From the NCBI GenBank assembly GCA_964537285.1, contig CAZHZT010000018.1:1-63271 (forward strand): a stretch of DNA of 63,271 bases. The letters run 5' to 3'. The translations under genes were made by a program, and so were the position numbers. Source of the DNA: CAZHZT01 sp964537285. Lineage in GTDB: Bacteria > Bacteroidota > Bacteroidia > Chitinophagales > Saprospiraceae. The first letter of the stretch is position 1, and the number at the start of each line of letters is the position of its first letter. Below the pieces are notes generated by a model that worked only from the letters and a program-made list of their open reading frames with translations, ran no database searches and had not been told where the DNA came from. This document shows, piece after piece, positions 52,201-58,172 of the stretch.

Positions 52201-52758
52201 GGCATCTCCTAGCGTAACACCAGGGGAAAGAACTCCCAAATCAATCGCACCACAGATATCATCATTTGGAACATTGGCGGTATTGCCATTATCAATTACT
52301 TCAATAGTGAAATTCACACTACCACTTGAAGACTCTACGGATGGAATGCTCAAGGTATGGGCCACGGCCTGTCCCAGGCCAGGTACATTAAAATCCTGGC
52401 AAACAATTTCGGAGCACTCCTTAAAAAAGTTCGTACAACTAAAGAACAAATCCAATTCAAAAGCTTCAAAACACACATTTAGGGTCTCAGGAGCCAAGTC
52501 GATACAATCAAAGGCCTCTTCATACTGAACGAATGGAGGATTCTGAAAACAGGCTCCATCAGCAGGATATACCTGTAGTCCTTGCCCTTGAATGTTAACT
52601 CCCCACTGAAAGTCAGGGCCACTGAAAATATCATCACAAATGGAGGTGGAATTTCCTCCTGTTACGGTAACCCGTACAATGACCTCCGCCTTGACTGTAA
52701 AATACGTGCAAGTGGAAAGTAAGCAAATGAATAAGATTTGAAAAAATTGTTTTCTCAT
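49255..52758 (-). CDS. Gliding motility/T9SS type B (CHU_C) cell-surface protein with SprB-like repeats
   Basis: A 1167-residue secreted protein with a signal peptide. Residues about 25-160 are a Cys-containing N-terminal domain. Two pre-peptidase-like beta domains follow (about 165-460; GVWFSFTTGPNSGDF and GVWFQFMPPSTGHV). Residues about 520-950 form at least five SprB-type modules with the pattern VTCFGDDNGSA / GG-PPY-x-W / YxVTITDxxGC. A PKD-like module (about 985-1060) and the C-terminal CHU_C domain (YFPNVFSPNGDGRNDRLVIF, about 1075-1167) complete it. This is a type B T9SS substrate, exposed and probably adhesive. Confidence 0.92.
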   Translation of the reverse strand: MRKQFFQILFICLLSTCTYFTVKAEVIVRVTVTGGNSTSICDDIFSGPDFQWGVNIQGQGLQVYPADGACFQNPPFVQYEEAFDCIDLAPETLNVCFEAFELDLFFSCTNFFKECSEIVCQDFNVPGLGQAVAHTLSIPSVESSSGSVNFTIEVIDNGNTANVPNDDICGAIDLGVLSPGVTLGDATLSSYNNFCATNTGEPTAIGNWLNEQGVWFSFTTGPNSGDFIPIAATADPEGLGDDIQLQIGLFTTDDGTCSGNLEYVADGWNQFSFNQIMFGRCLEPNTTYYILVDGSPLNIASAQAGVFGLEIQDPGAIEAGNTRCESEDLGVVPDGGMVSAINQTNECANQLGDPPGIPGNFGIGKGVWFQFMPPSTGHVIIEVVSSQEPLYTINAEIVLFSSSNNQCNGFRVLEGVNHDGSNNDESLEVECLDPDIPYWILIDGTAANDAGIFDITITDGGVPPPQSQLDTTVCYNESIIVGGVEIDSTGTYVMPIPLLNGCDSTVFVDLVVLDELVATAVEVQPSSSIVFPNGIAALDIVGGEPPYTVLWTGGQTTDTITNLTEGTYCALITDAQNCQDTACVTIQLMLEPVIASIQADTVSCFGDEDGVLTLTATGGDAPYSIDWSGNIPGNNGTSTLPIEGETTTINNLASDIYSVTITDLNGTTTVLESFVDEPSLLEVEVLTQQDPSCDDACDGSIEIAVTGGTPPYNINWTNGNTSLLQNNLCEGVYTVTITDANACTASTFTELTDPPPFIVTGVPVSPVTCFGDDNGSATVTTSGNPVAYEWDNGEITETATMLTGGVHLVTVTNEDGCTGIGNVTVEAPAAPLSITFNEIQPIICEGDNNGVIEAIVTGGSGAGYIYQWSNSGAGSTISNLRSGNYEVTITDSYGCTIVENYVLSDPLPLQANIIETPATCFGNEEDGILVVENVSGGRPPYQYAAFETGPFTSDSIFNNLMPGGYQLFVRDDLGCVQGFEAIVQGPTPLLIDAGEDVSIRLGESTQLNAQTSGDLDDIIFTWTPSDSLSCIDCPDPVANPFNTTTYTLIAVNPTSGCEAIDQVRVEVDQLRELYFPNVFSPNGDGRNDRLVIFSGPEVKVIRYMRIFSRWGSLVYELDNFVPNDEGIGWDGTFQGDEMDPGVYVFVAEVEFVDGLVQKYGGDITLVR

Positions 52759-52855
52759 AATAGGTTATTAAAATTCATTCATTAGACTTGTTCTGCAGCT
52801 GCTGAATGGGCTTAAATTTACAAATGGTATCGAACTTCTGTCAAAGAATCTAAAA

Positions 52856-53857
52856 TTAAAGGTCACTCACCATAAGGTTGCACCCTCTGATATCACTCCC
52901 GTCCAAACGTCCCAGAACTTCAAATGCGCCGCTTTCATAAACTCTCCCCAGATCATCGGTTGCAATAAAACAGCAGGTATCGATGTTAGCGAAATCAATA
53001 ACATTTAATAGACCCGTGTTACCTGCTTTTTGTGTGCTGAAGGGATCATTTATTTCTCTACAAAACACTTTCATGGTAGGGCCGCATTGAAACAAACCTG
53101 CTTCTTTCGAGTAAGCCTGCGATTGCAGTTCTGTCATCCCATATTCGGAATGAATGCACTCTACGGAGAATGCCCCCTTCAGAATATGGTGTAATTCTTC
53201 CCTGATCAGTTCTTTTCGCCGTCCTTTCATCCCTCCGGTTTCCATAAAGATCACTTCGTTAAAATCATATGGATACTTTTCAGCAAAATCCAATAAAGCA
53301 AAACTCACTCCCAAAACAATCGTTGGAATTTTCTTTTCCTTTAACGATCTTAATTTTTCAAATAGTTTATTAAAATCATATAAAAAGAAGCCGCTTTCTG
53401 AATAACGTGAAAGCTCTATAAAACGCTTCGCCATGTAAACTAAAGAGGAGTTACTCCTTTCCAGATAAGATGGCAACAAAGCTAATATACAATATTCTCT
53501 AATATCTCCGTAAAATGCCTCGAAGTTCCTTTGGCTAATTTGAAAATACCATTCCAGAGAAGAAATGAAATGCTTACTAGTTGTACTGCTCGTAGTACCA
53601 CTGCTTTCAAAACATCTTTCTTCATCCCACTTTCCGGACTTTATGACGTAATTTTTAAAAAAGGTAATGGGCAGGAAAGGAATTTCATTTGGCTCACGCA
53701 CTTCTCCTTTTCTTTTTCTGACCAAATCCACATAGGCTTTATAAAAAGGGTTACTTTTATACTGATACTGAAAAACCTCCATTATCAGGGGTTCGAGATC
53801 CCCGTGATTAATATTTTTGATCTTTTCTTTCAAAACGGTTACATCCTGTAAATCCAT
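52856..53857 (-). CDS. LuxE/PaaK-like acyl-protein synthetase
   Basis: A 333-residue protein of the acyl-protein synthetase LuxE group within the adenylating PaaK-like superfamily. IPFLPITFFKNYVIKSG, CFESSGTTSSTTSKHF (nucleotide-binding Ser/Thr/Gly loop) and FMETGGMKGRRKELIREELH, SEYGMTELQSQAY are family hallmarks. It should activate a carboxylic acid with ATP. No LuxC reductase or luciferase gene accompanies it, so the pathway is unknown; related proteins occur in surface-polysaccharide loci. It is probably monocistronic. A 28-bp-arm palindrome lies in the 417-bp gap upstream. Confidence 0.85.
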   Translation of the reverse strand: MDLQDVTVLKEKIKNINHGDLEPLIMEVFQYQYKSNPFYKAYVDLVRKRKGEVREPNEIPFLPITFFKNYVIKSGKWDEERCFESSGTTSSTTSKHFISSLEWYFQISQRNFEAFYGDIREYCILALLPSYLERSNSSLVYMAKRFIELSRYSESGFFLYDFNKLFEKLRSLKEKKIPTIVLGVSFALLDFAEKYPYDFNEVIFMETGGMKGRRKELIREELHHILKGAFSVECIHSEYGMTELQSQAYSKEAGLFQCGPTMKVFCREINDPFSTQKAGNTGLLNVIDFANIDTCCFIATDDLGRVYESGAFEVLGRLDGSDIRGCNLMVSDL

Positions 53858-54093
53858 AATTGCTCTGGAGTTCTTTGATTGCTGGTAAAACTATTTCAGA
53901 ATAAAGCCTTTTGACAGAAATATCGTTTAAAGAACGAATTTGATTTGCCCTTCAGCTGACGAACGCCCCATTTTAGCATATTGATAACGCTCTATTTTTT
54001 GGTAACTAACAACTAATAAGCCAATACATTCGTTCTAAAACTGGAGCTATTTAGGAAGATGTTCATTTCCCTCGGCATGATAATTTTTTATTT

Positions 54094-54149
54094 TGGGGAA
54101 GGGCGGCTTCTTGATTTTTTCGAAAAAATCAAGAAGCCGCCCTTCCCCA
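54094..54149. repeat. Perfect 56-bp palindrome
   Basis: Two 28-bp arms without loop, centred on TTCGAA and starting TGGGGAAGGGCGGCTTCTTG. It lies between two divergent genes. To its right, GATACTGAACTACTTC (54173-54188) resembles the ends of the MITE-like families in the window. The rest of the 53858-54274 gap shows no gene I can support. Confidence 0.9.
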
Positions 54150-54274
54150 GGGACAAAATTTCCCAAACGAGGATACTGAACTACTTCAAAAAAACTTCAA
54201 TTTTAAAAAATATCATTCTTTGGCAAGTTGTGTAGAATTACTGTCAAAGAGCCAAAATTATTAACCGACCTTTT

Positions 54275-54772
54275 ATGAAGCCATACTTAGTTTTATTGAT
54301 CATTGCCCTCTCCATAGGAGCTTGTGTTGAACCTCCGGATTATTCCGTTACTCCGGAAATCGAGTTTGTCTCAATGAATAAAGATACAATATTACAAGGC
54401 TCTACAGGAGTAAGAGATGAACTTCGGGTTACTTTTTCTTTTCGCGATGGCGACGGTGATCTAGGCTTTGTGGACTCTGAAGAAAGGCCTATACTGATTA
54501 CCGATACCAGAGACTCTTCCAGCTTCCTCATCTTTCAGTTCGACCCGCTTCCTGAACTTGGGGCGGGCAATGGAATTTCCGGAGAGATTACCATTCTTCT
54601 TAAAAGTGAATCCGGAATTTGCTGCATTACCGAAGAGGGAAATAATGGATGCGACCTCATAACTCCGGAAATGCCAATAGATACCGTTACTTATAAAATC
54701 CAGCTGATCGACAGAGCCGGAAATGAAAGCAATGTAATCGAAACACCGAATATAATCATCAAATGTGAATAA
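54275..54772 (+). CDS. Lipoprotein of unknown function
   Basis: A 165-residue lipoprotein with a signal ending LSIGAC and a mature beta-sandwich-like domain. FRDGDGDLGFVDSEERP looks like a calcium-binding Asp-rich loop, and SGICCITEEGNNGC adds three cysteines. The type is common in Bacteroidota outer membranes but I recognise no named family. The stop codon is followed after 4 bp by a CGGTAAACGG-family repeat shared with the convergent hemF end. Confidence 0.75.
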   Translation: MKPYLVLLIIALSIGACVEPPDYSVTPEIEFVSMNKDTILQGSTGVRDELRVTFSFRDGDGDLGFVDSEERPILITDTRDSSSFLIFQFDPLPELGAGNGISGEITILLKSESGICCITEEGNNGCDLITPEMPIDTVTYKIQLIDRAGNESNVIETPNIIIKCE

Positions 54773-54776
54773 TTCA

Positions 54777-54833
54777 GGGGTAAACGGGGAGGAAAAAATT
54801 ATTCACTCCCCGTTCACCGTTCCCCGTTTACCG
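54777..54833. repeat. CGGTAAACGGGGAACGG-family inverted repeat
   Basis: GGGGTAAACGGGGAGG and its inverse CCCCGTTCACCGTTCCCC / CGTTTACCGC flank an AT-rich centre, forming a hairpin between convergent genes. The right half encodes the last residues (VNGER) and TGA stop of hemF. Confidence 0.85.
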
Positions 54834-55743
54834 CGAAAATCCAATCAATATTTTTTTTCAACAAATTGAGGGTTTGATGTTCCAGAGAGCCTTCTTCAGG
54901 TTCATGAGCATAAGCCCAATGGGCTCTTGGAGGCAAGCTCATCAGAATGCTTTCCGTTCTTCCGCTGGTATCTAAACCAAATTTGGTTCCTCTATCCAAT
55001 ACTAAATTAAATTCTACATATCTTCCCCGGCGCAGGAACTGCCAGGCTTGCTCTGCTTCTGTGTAAACTTTATCTTTATATTTTCCGGCAATGGCTGTGT
55101 AGACAGGCGCAAAAAGCTCTCCCACATCTTTGACAAAGTCAAATCGAATATCTTTTGTAAATTCTTCCCCTTCGCTCAACCGATCAAAAAAGATACCTCC
55201 GACGCCTCTGGTTTCATTGCGATGTTTTATAAAAAAGTAGTCATCTGCCCATTTTTTGAATTCCGGGTAATAGGAAAGATGATGCTTATCACAAATTCTT
55301 TTAAGTTCCTGATGAAAATAACGGGCATCTTCAGGAAAAACATAATGAGGCGTCAAATCGATTCCTCCACCAAACCACCATACCCCTTTTTCTTCAGTTG
55401 CATGCGGTTCTACTTCAAAGTAGCGAACATTCATGTGAATAATCGGCACCCAGGGATTTACAGGGTGTAAAACGATAGATACCCCTGTTGCAAAAAATAT
55501 TCCCGGAGCAATTCCTAAAGCTTTGCTGATTTTTTCCGGCATTTCTCCATGAACAGCGGAAAAGTTAACGCCTCCTTTTTCAATGACCTTTCCTTCGATG
55601 ATGCGTGTACGCCCTCCGCCACCACCTGGGCGTTCCCATTGATCCTGTTGGAATTCACCTTCTCCGTCAAAGCCTTCCAGTTGCTCACAGATCCGATCCT
55701 GTAAGCCCTTAAACCAATCGGCAATTATATCCTTATTTACCAT
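54814..55743 (-). CDS. hemF: Oxygen-dependent coproporphyrinogen III oxidase
   Basis: A 309-residue homodimeric cytoplasmic enzyme of haem synthesis, converting coproporphyrinogen III to protoporphyrinogen IX with O2. GGGGRTRIIEGKVIEKGGVNFSAV, WWFGGGIDLTPHY and YVEFNLVLDRGTKFGL are diagnostic. The conserved end is about LKKNIDWIF; the extra AVNGER and stop are read from the 54777-54833 repeat. The start overlaps the upstream ArsC-like stop (TAATG), indicating translational coupling. Confidence 0.95.
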   Translation of the reverse strand: MVNKDIIADWFKGLQDRICEQLEGFDGEGEFQQDQWERPGGGGGRTRIIEGKVIEKGGVNFSAVHGEMPEKISKALGIAPGIFFATGVSIVLHPVNPWVPIIHMNVRYFEVEPHATEEKGVWWFGGGIDLTPHYVFPEDARYFHQELKRICDKHHLSYYPEFKKWADDYFFIKHRNETRGVGGIFFDRLSEGEEFTKDIRFDFVKDVGELFAPVYTAIAGKYKDKVYTEAEQAWQFLRRGRYVEFNLVLDRGTKFGLDTSGRTESILMSLPPRAHWAYAHEPEEGSLEHQTLNLLKKNIDWIFAVNGER

Positions 55744-56099
55744 TAAACCAAGCCTAATTTTGCCTGAGCCGTTTCAACCACTTTTTTTGAGCTGCCGGCC
55801 AGAACGGTTTCATCAATAATGACAACAGGGCGCTTTAGAAAGGTATATTCGTCCAGGATGAGCTGACGATAATCTTGTTCAGTCAGTTCTTTTTCTGCCA
55901 GCCCCATGGAACGATACTTCATGGCCCTTCTTGAGAACAGGCTTTCATAGGAACCTGTCACTTCGGCCATGGCATCAAGCTGATCAGGGGTAATTTTATT
56001 TTCTTTAATATCCTGCAATTCAAAGCCTTCGCCATCATTAAGGGCGGCAATTACTTTTTGGCAAGATTTGCAGTTGGTAAGGTGATATATTTTTTTCAT
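55743..56099 (-). CDS. ArsC/Spx-family protein
   Basis: A 118-residue thioredoxin-fold protein of the ArsC/Spx family. TNCKSCQKVIAALN carries a CxxC at the active-site position and KRPVVIIDETVLAG the cis-Pro segment. The arsenate-reductase Arg environment is not clear, so either a glutaredoxin-coupled arsenate reductase or an Spx/YffB-like redox protein is possible. It overlaps hemF by the TAATG junction; co-regulation with haem synthesis is suggested only by that. Confidence 0.85.
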   Translation of the reverse strand: MKKIYHLTNCKSCQKVIAALNDGEGFELQDIKENKITPDQLDAMAEVTGSYESLFSRRAMKYRSMGLAEKELTEQDYRQLILDEYTFLKRPVVIIDETVLAGSSKKVVETAQAKLGLV

Positions 56100-56165
56100 G
56101 AATTCCTAGCAATATTTAAAAGGATTTAATAGGAGATGTGGAATAATTCATCATTCCAACATGCT

Positions 56166-56975
56166 TTACGAATATTTCTTCCGCATATTTTTCTCCTCAA
56201 AAACGGTATAAAGCTCAACAAAATCTTTTAATGGACTTCGCAGCAATTTATACATTAAAACTTCTTCTACCTGGAAGAAACCAGCAGACTCATCCATGTA
56301 GACATTTATACTAATAGGCTTTTCAACCCCCTGTACAATTTCTACTTTGCTGATAGCGGCGGCAGAATATTGATGGATATCCCCTACTCTACCATTTACC
56401 AATTTAAATGAACCTTTTCGAGCCCGTCCATATTCCAGATCACAACCATCAGCGATCAAAAGAATTCCGGCTTCTCTGGAAGAGACTTTCTGAGTACCCA
56501 TATGACCAGAGATAGCTTCTACAATCATTGATTTCAAGCCAACTTTAAGGAGGCTTGAAGGTTTGCCATATAATTCATCCAGAAGTTCATCAATGAAGTT
56601 TCCAACCAAAACCAAGGCAAAAAACTCATGGCGCTGACGATTAATGGCCATACCAATATCGTGCAGAAAAGCCGAAATAATTATACTTACCAGGCTATCC
56701 TCAAAAGCCCCCCAGTTCTCTTCTTCTGCCGATAATTGAATGCCGTTTTCTTTGAGTAACCTGGCAATCTGGATGGAATACAAGGTTACTTTCCTCATAT
56801 GTACCCGGCCATGATCATTGATCTTCAGACGAATTTTGGAAACGATATTGGCCATTTCCTGAAAATCGTTGATGTATTTGGAATGGATTAAGTTTTGGGC
56901 AGCCATTAGTGGCTTACCCTCCAACTTATTGAATATGGCCGAATCCAGATCTTCTATAATGTTATTGGAAATCAT
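56166..56975 (-). CDS. HD-domain phosphohydrolase
   Basis: A 269-residue cytoplasmic HD-superfamily protein. NDHGRVHMRKVTLYSIQIA supplies the first His, ISAFLHDIGMAI the HD pair and VEAISGHMG plus LLIADGCDLEYGRAR the later His/Asp metal ligands. It is probably a metal-dependent phosphohydrolase acting on a nucleotide or phosphate ester, substrate not predictable. It starts 10 bp after the transaldolase stop and is therefore in the same transcript. Confidence 0.85.
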   Translation of the reverse strand: MISNNIIEDLDSAIFNKLEGKPLMAAQNLIHSKYINDFQEMANIVSKIRLKINDHGRVHMRKVTLYSIQIARLLKENGIQLSAEEENWGAFEDSLVSIIISAFLHDIGMAINRQRHEFFALVLVGNFIDELLDELYGKPSSLLKVGLKSMIVEAISGHMGTQKVSSREAGILLIADGCDLEYGRARKGSFKLVNGRVGDIHQYSAAAISKVEIVQGVEKPISINVYMDESAGFFQVEEVLMYKLLRSPLKDFVELYTVFEEKNMRKKYS

Positions 56976-56985
56976 TTGTCAAGTA

Positions 56986-57669
56986 TTATAACCAGCCTTT
57001 TTCCTTAGCCTCTTTTTCGTTTGCTTTTTTGTGATCGGCCAGGAACTTTTCTAAACCTATATCTGTAAGGGGATGTTTAAGCAAACCAAGGATGCTATTC
57101 AGAGGGCAAGTTACCACATCAGCACCATTGCGCGCAGCGTCTACAATATGTTTAGCGTTTCGGATAGAAGCAGCTAAAATTTCCGTTTCAAACCCTTGGA
57201 TGGCGTAGATTTCTGCAATTTCAGCAATTAAGTCCATCCCGTTCCAGGTAATGTCATCAATTCGGCCAATGAAAGGCGAAAGGTAAGTTGCGCCGGCTTT
57301 TGCCGCAAGGATAGCCTGACCAGCAGAAAAAACAAGCGTGCAATTGGTACGAATCCCGATAGAGGAAAAATGACTTAAGGCTTTTACACCTTCCTTGATC
57401 ATCGGCACCTTAACCACAATATTGGGAGCTATCTCTGCCAGGCGCTTTCCTTCTTCTACGATTCCTGCAGAATCTGTAGAGATTACCTCTGCACTAACAT
57501 CTCCTTCTACCAAATCGGCGATCGCCTTGTAATGGTTTAAAATGTTTTCTTCTCCACTGATCCCTTCTTTGGCCATAAGGGAAGGATTAGTTGTAACGCC
57601 GTCCAGAATACCTAAATCTTTAGCTTCCTGGATTTGCTCAAGGCTGGCTGTATCGATAAAAAATTTCAT
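56986..57669 (-). CDS. Transaldolase / fructose-6-phosphate aldolase-like
   Basis: A 227-residue small transaldolase of the TalC/Fsa type. MKFFIDTASLEQIQEA, DGVTTNPSLMAKEG and VVKVPMIKEGVKAL hold the Asp and Schiff-base Lys. TNCTLVFSAGQAILAAKAGA and SPFIGRIDD complete the barrel. It acts in the pentose phosphate pathway or as an F6P aldolase; sequence by eye does not decide which. It is directly downstream of the SRP RNA terminator. Confidence 0.93.
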   Translation of the reverse strand: MKFFIDTASLEQIQEAKDLGILDGVTTNPSLMAKEGISGEENILNHYKAIADLVEGDVSAEVISTDSAGIVEEGKRLAEIAPNIVVKVPMIKEGVKALSHFSSIGIRTNCTLVFSAGQAILAAKAGATYLSPFIGRIDDITWNGMDLIAEIAEIYAIQGFETEILAASIRNAKHIVDAARNGADVVTCPLNSILGLLKHPLTDIGLEKFLADHKKANEKEAKEKGWL

Positions 57670-57703
57670 GATATGTGTTTTGTAATGATTTTAAGATTTG
57701 CTA

Positions 57704-57752
57704 AAAACAGAAAACCACGAATACAGTACTACTCATCACTGCATTCGTGGTT
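57704..57752 (-). terminator. Intrinsic terminator of SRP RNA
   Basis: A 15-bp stem (AACCACGAATGCAGT pairing with ACTGTATTCGTGGTT, one G-T) with a ten-base loop, followed on the minus strand by TTCTGTTTTTAG. It sits immediately 3' of the SRP RNA. Confidence 0.85.
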
Positions 57753-57755
57753 TAT

Positions 57756-57856
57756 AAAAGGGGTGAGACATCACATCGCATCGCTACGACCTCCTACCCT
57801 TGCTGCGTTTCCACCCTGGGGGGATTCAGAGGGAGCTGATCGTATGATGCTCACCG
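57756..57856 (-). ncRNA. ffs: Signal recognition particle RNA (small bacterial type)
   Basis: On the minus strand, CCCCCCAGGGTGGAAACGCA and GCAAGGGTAGGAG form the SRP domain IV with the GGAAAC-type tetraloop region and asymmetric internal loop bound by Ffh. GGTGAGCATCA near the 5' end pairs with TGATGTCTCACC near the 3' end, and TACGA pairs with TCGTA inside, giving the single long hairpin of about 100 nt expected in Bacteroidota. It is bordered by a strong promoter and an intrinsic terminator. Exact ends are estimated from the pairing and the promoter spacing. Confidence 0.92.
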
Positions 57857-57860
57857 ACTG

Positions 57861-57892
57861 CAAATATAAGAGTTTCATCGGAAAGATGCAAA
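57861..57892 (-). promoter_or_regulatory. Promoter of SRP RNA
   Basis: TTTG at -33 (57889-57892) and TATATTTG at -7 (57861-57868), separated by 20 bp, match the Bacteroidota housekeeping promoter consensus (TTG ... TAnnTTTG). The -7 box ends about 5 bp before the predicted RNA start. This is the clearest promoter in the window. Confidence 0.85.
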
Positions 57893-57968
57893 CTTTTTGA
57901 TTACGTTTAAGATGTTTAGAGGATAAAGGAAGTTTAGAAAGCTGTTTAATCATAACTTTATAAGTTAC

Positions 57969-58157
57969 TTAAGTAGTCCACGGAAATAGACTATATAAAT
58001 AATCTTTGCCCTCTGTAGAAGTATTTTTTGCTTGGAGATCGACACTTTTTTGGAATTTTTCGAAGAAAAATTCCAAAAAAGTGTCGATCTCCAACTCAAA
58101 AACCTTCCTGCCAAGAGCATCGATAGTTTATTCAGTTTAATTCCGCGAACTACTTAA
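57969..58157. mobile_element. MITE-like element, TIR family TTAAGTAGTTC, with 30-bp-arm palindrome
   Basis: A 189-bp element whose ends (TTAAGTAGTCCACGGAAAT at 57969-57987; complement of TTAAGTAGTTCGCGGAATT at 58139-58157) match the TIRs of the element at 2464-2629. Inside is a perfect palindrome with 30-bp arms and loop GAA (58032-58094, starting TTGGAGATCGACACTTTTTT). It lies between SRP RNA and the stop of the CocE-type hydrolase gene, ending 16 bp from that stop. No coding capacity. Confidence 0.75.
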
Positions 58158-58172
58158 CTCCCAAAATACCAA

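Noticed and set aside
52759..52855. TTTG ... TACCATTTG as promoter of the CHU_C gene
   Set aside because: The spacing between the two boxes is only about 12 bp and the -7 box has three bases between TA and TTTG, so it does not fit the consensus.
53808..53955. Open minus-strand stretch reading RANQIRSLNDISVKRLYSE and onward, overlapping the LuxE start
   Set aside because: It is protein-like to the eye, but about 48 codons is too short to separate a gene remnant from chance, and no family is recognised.
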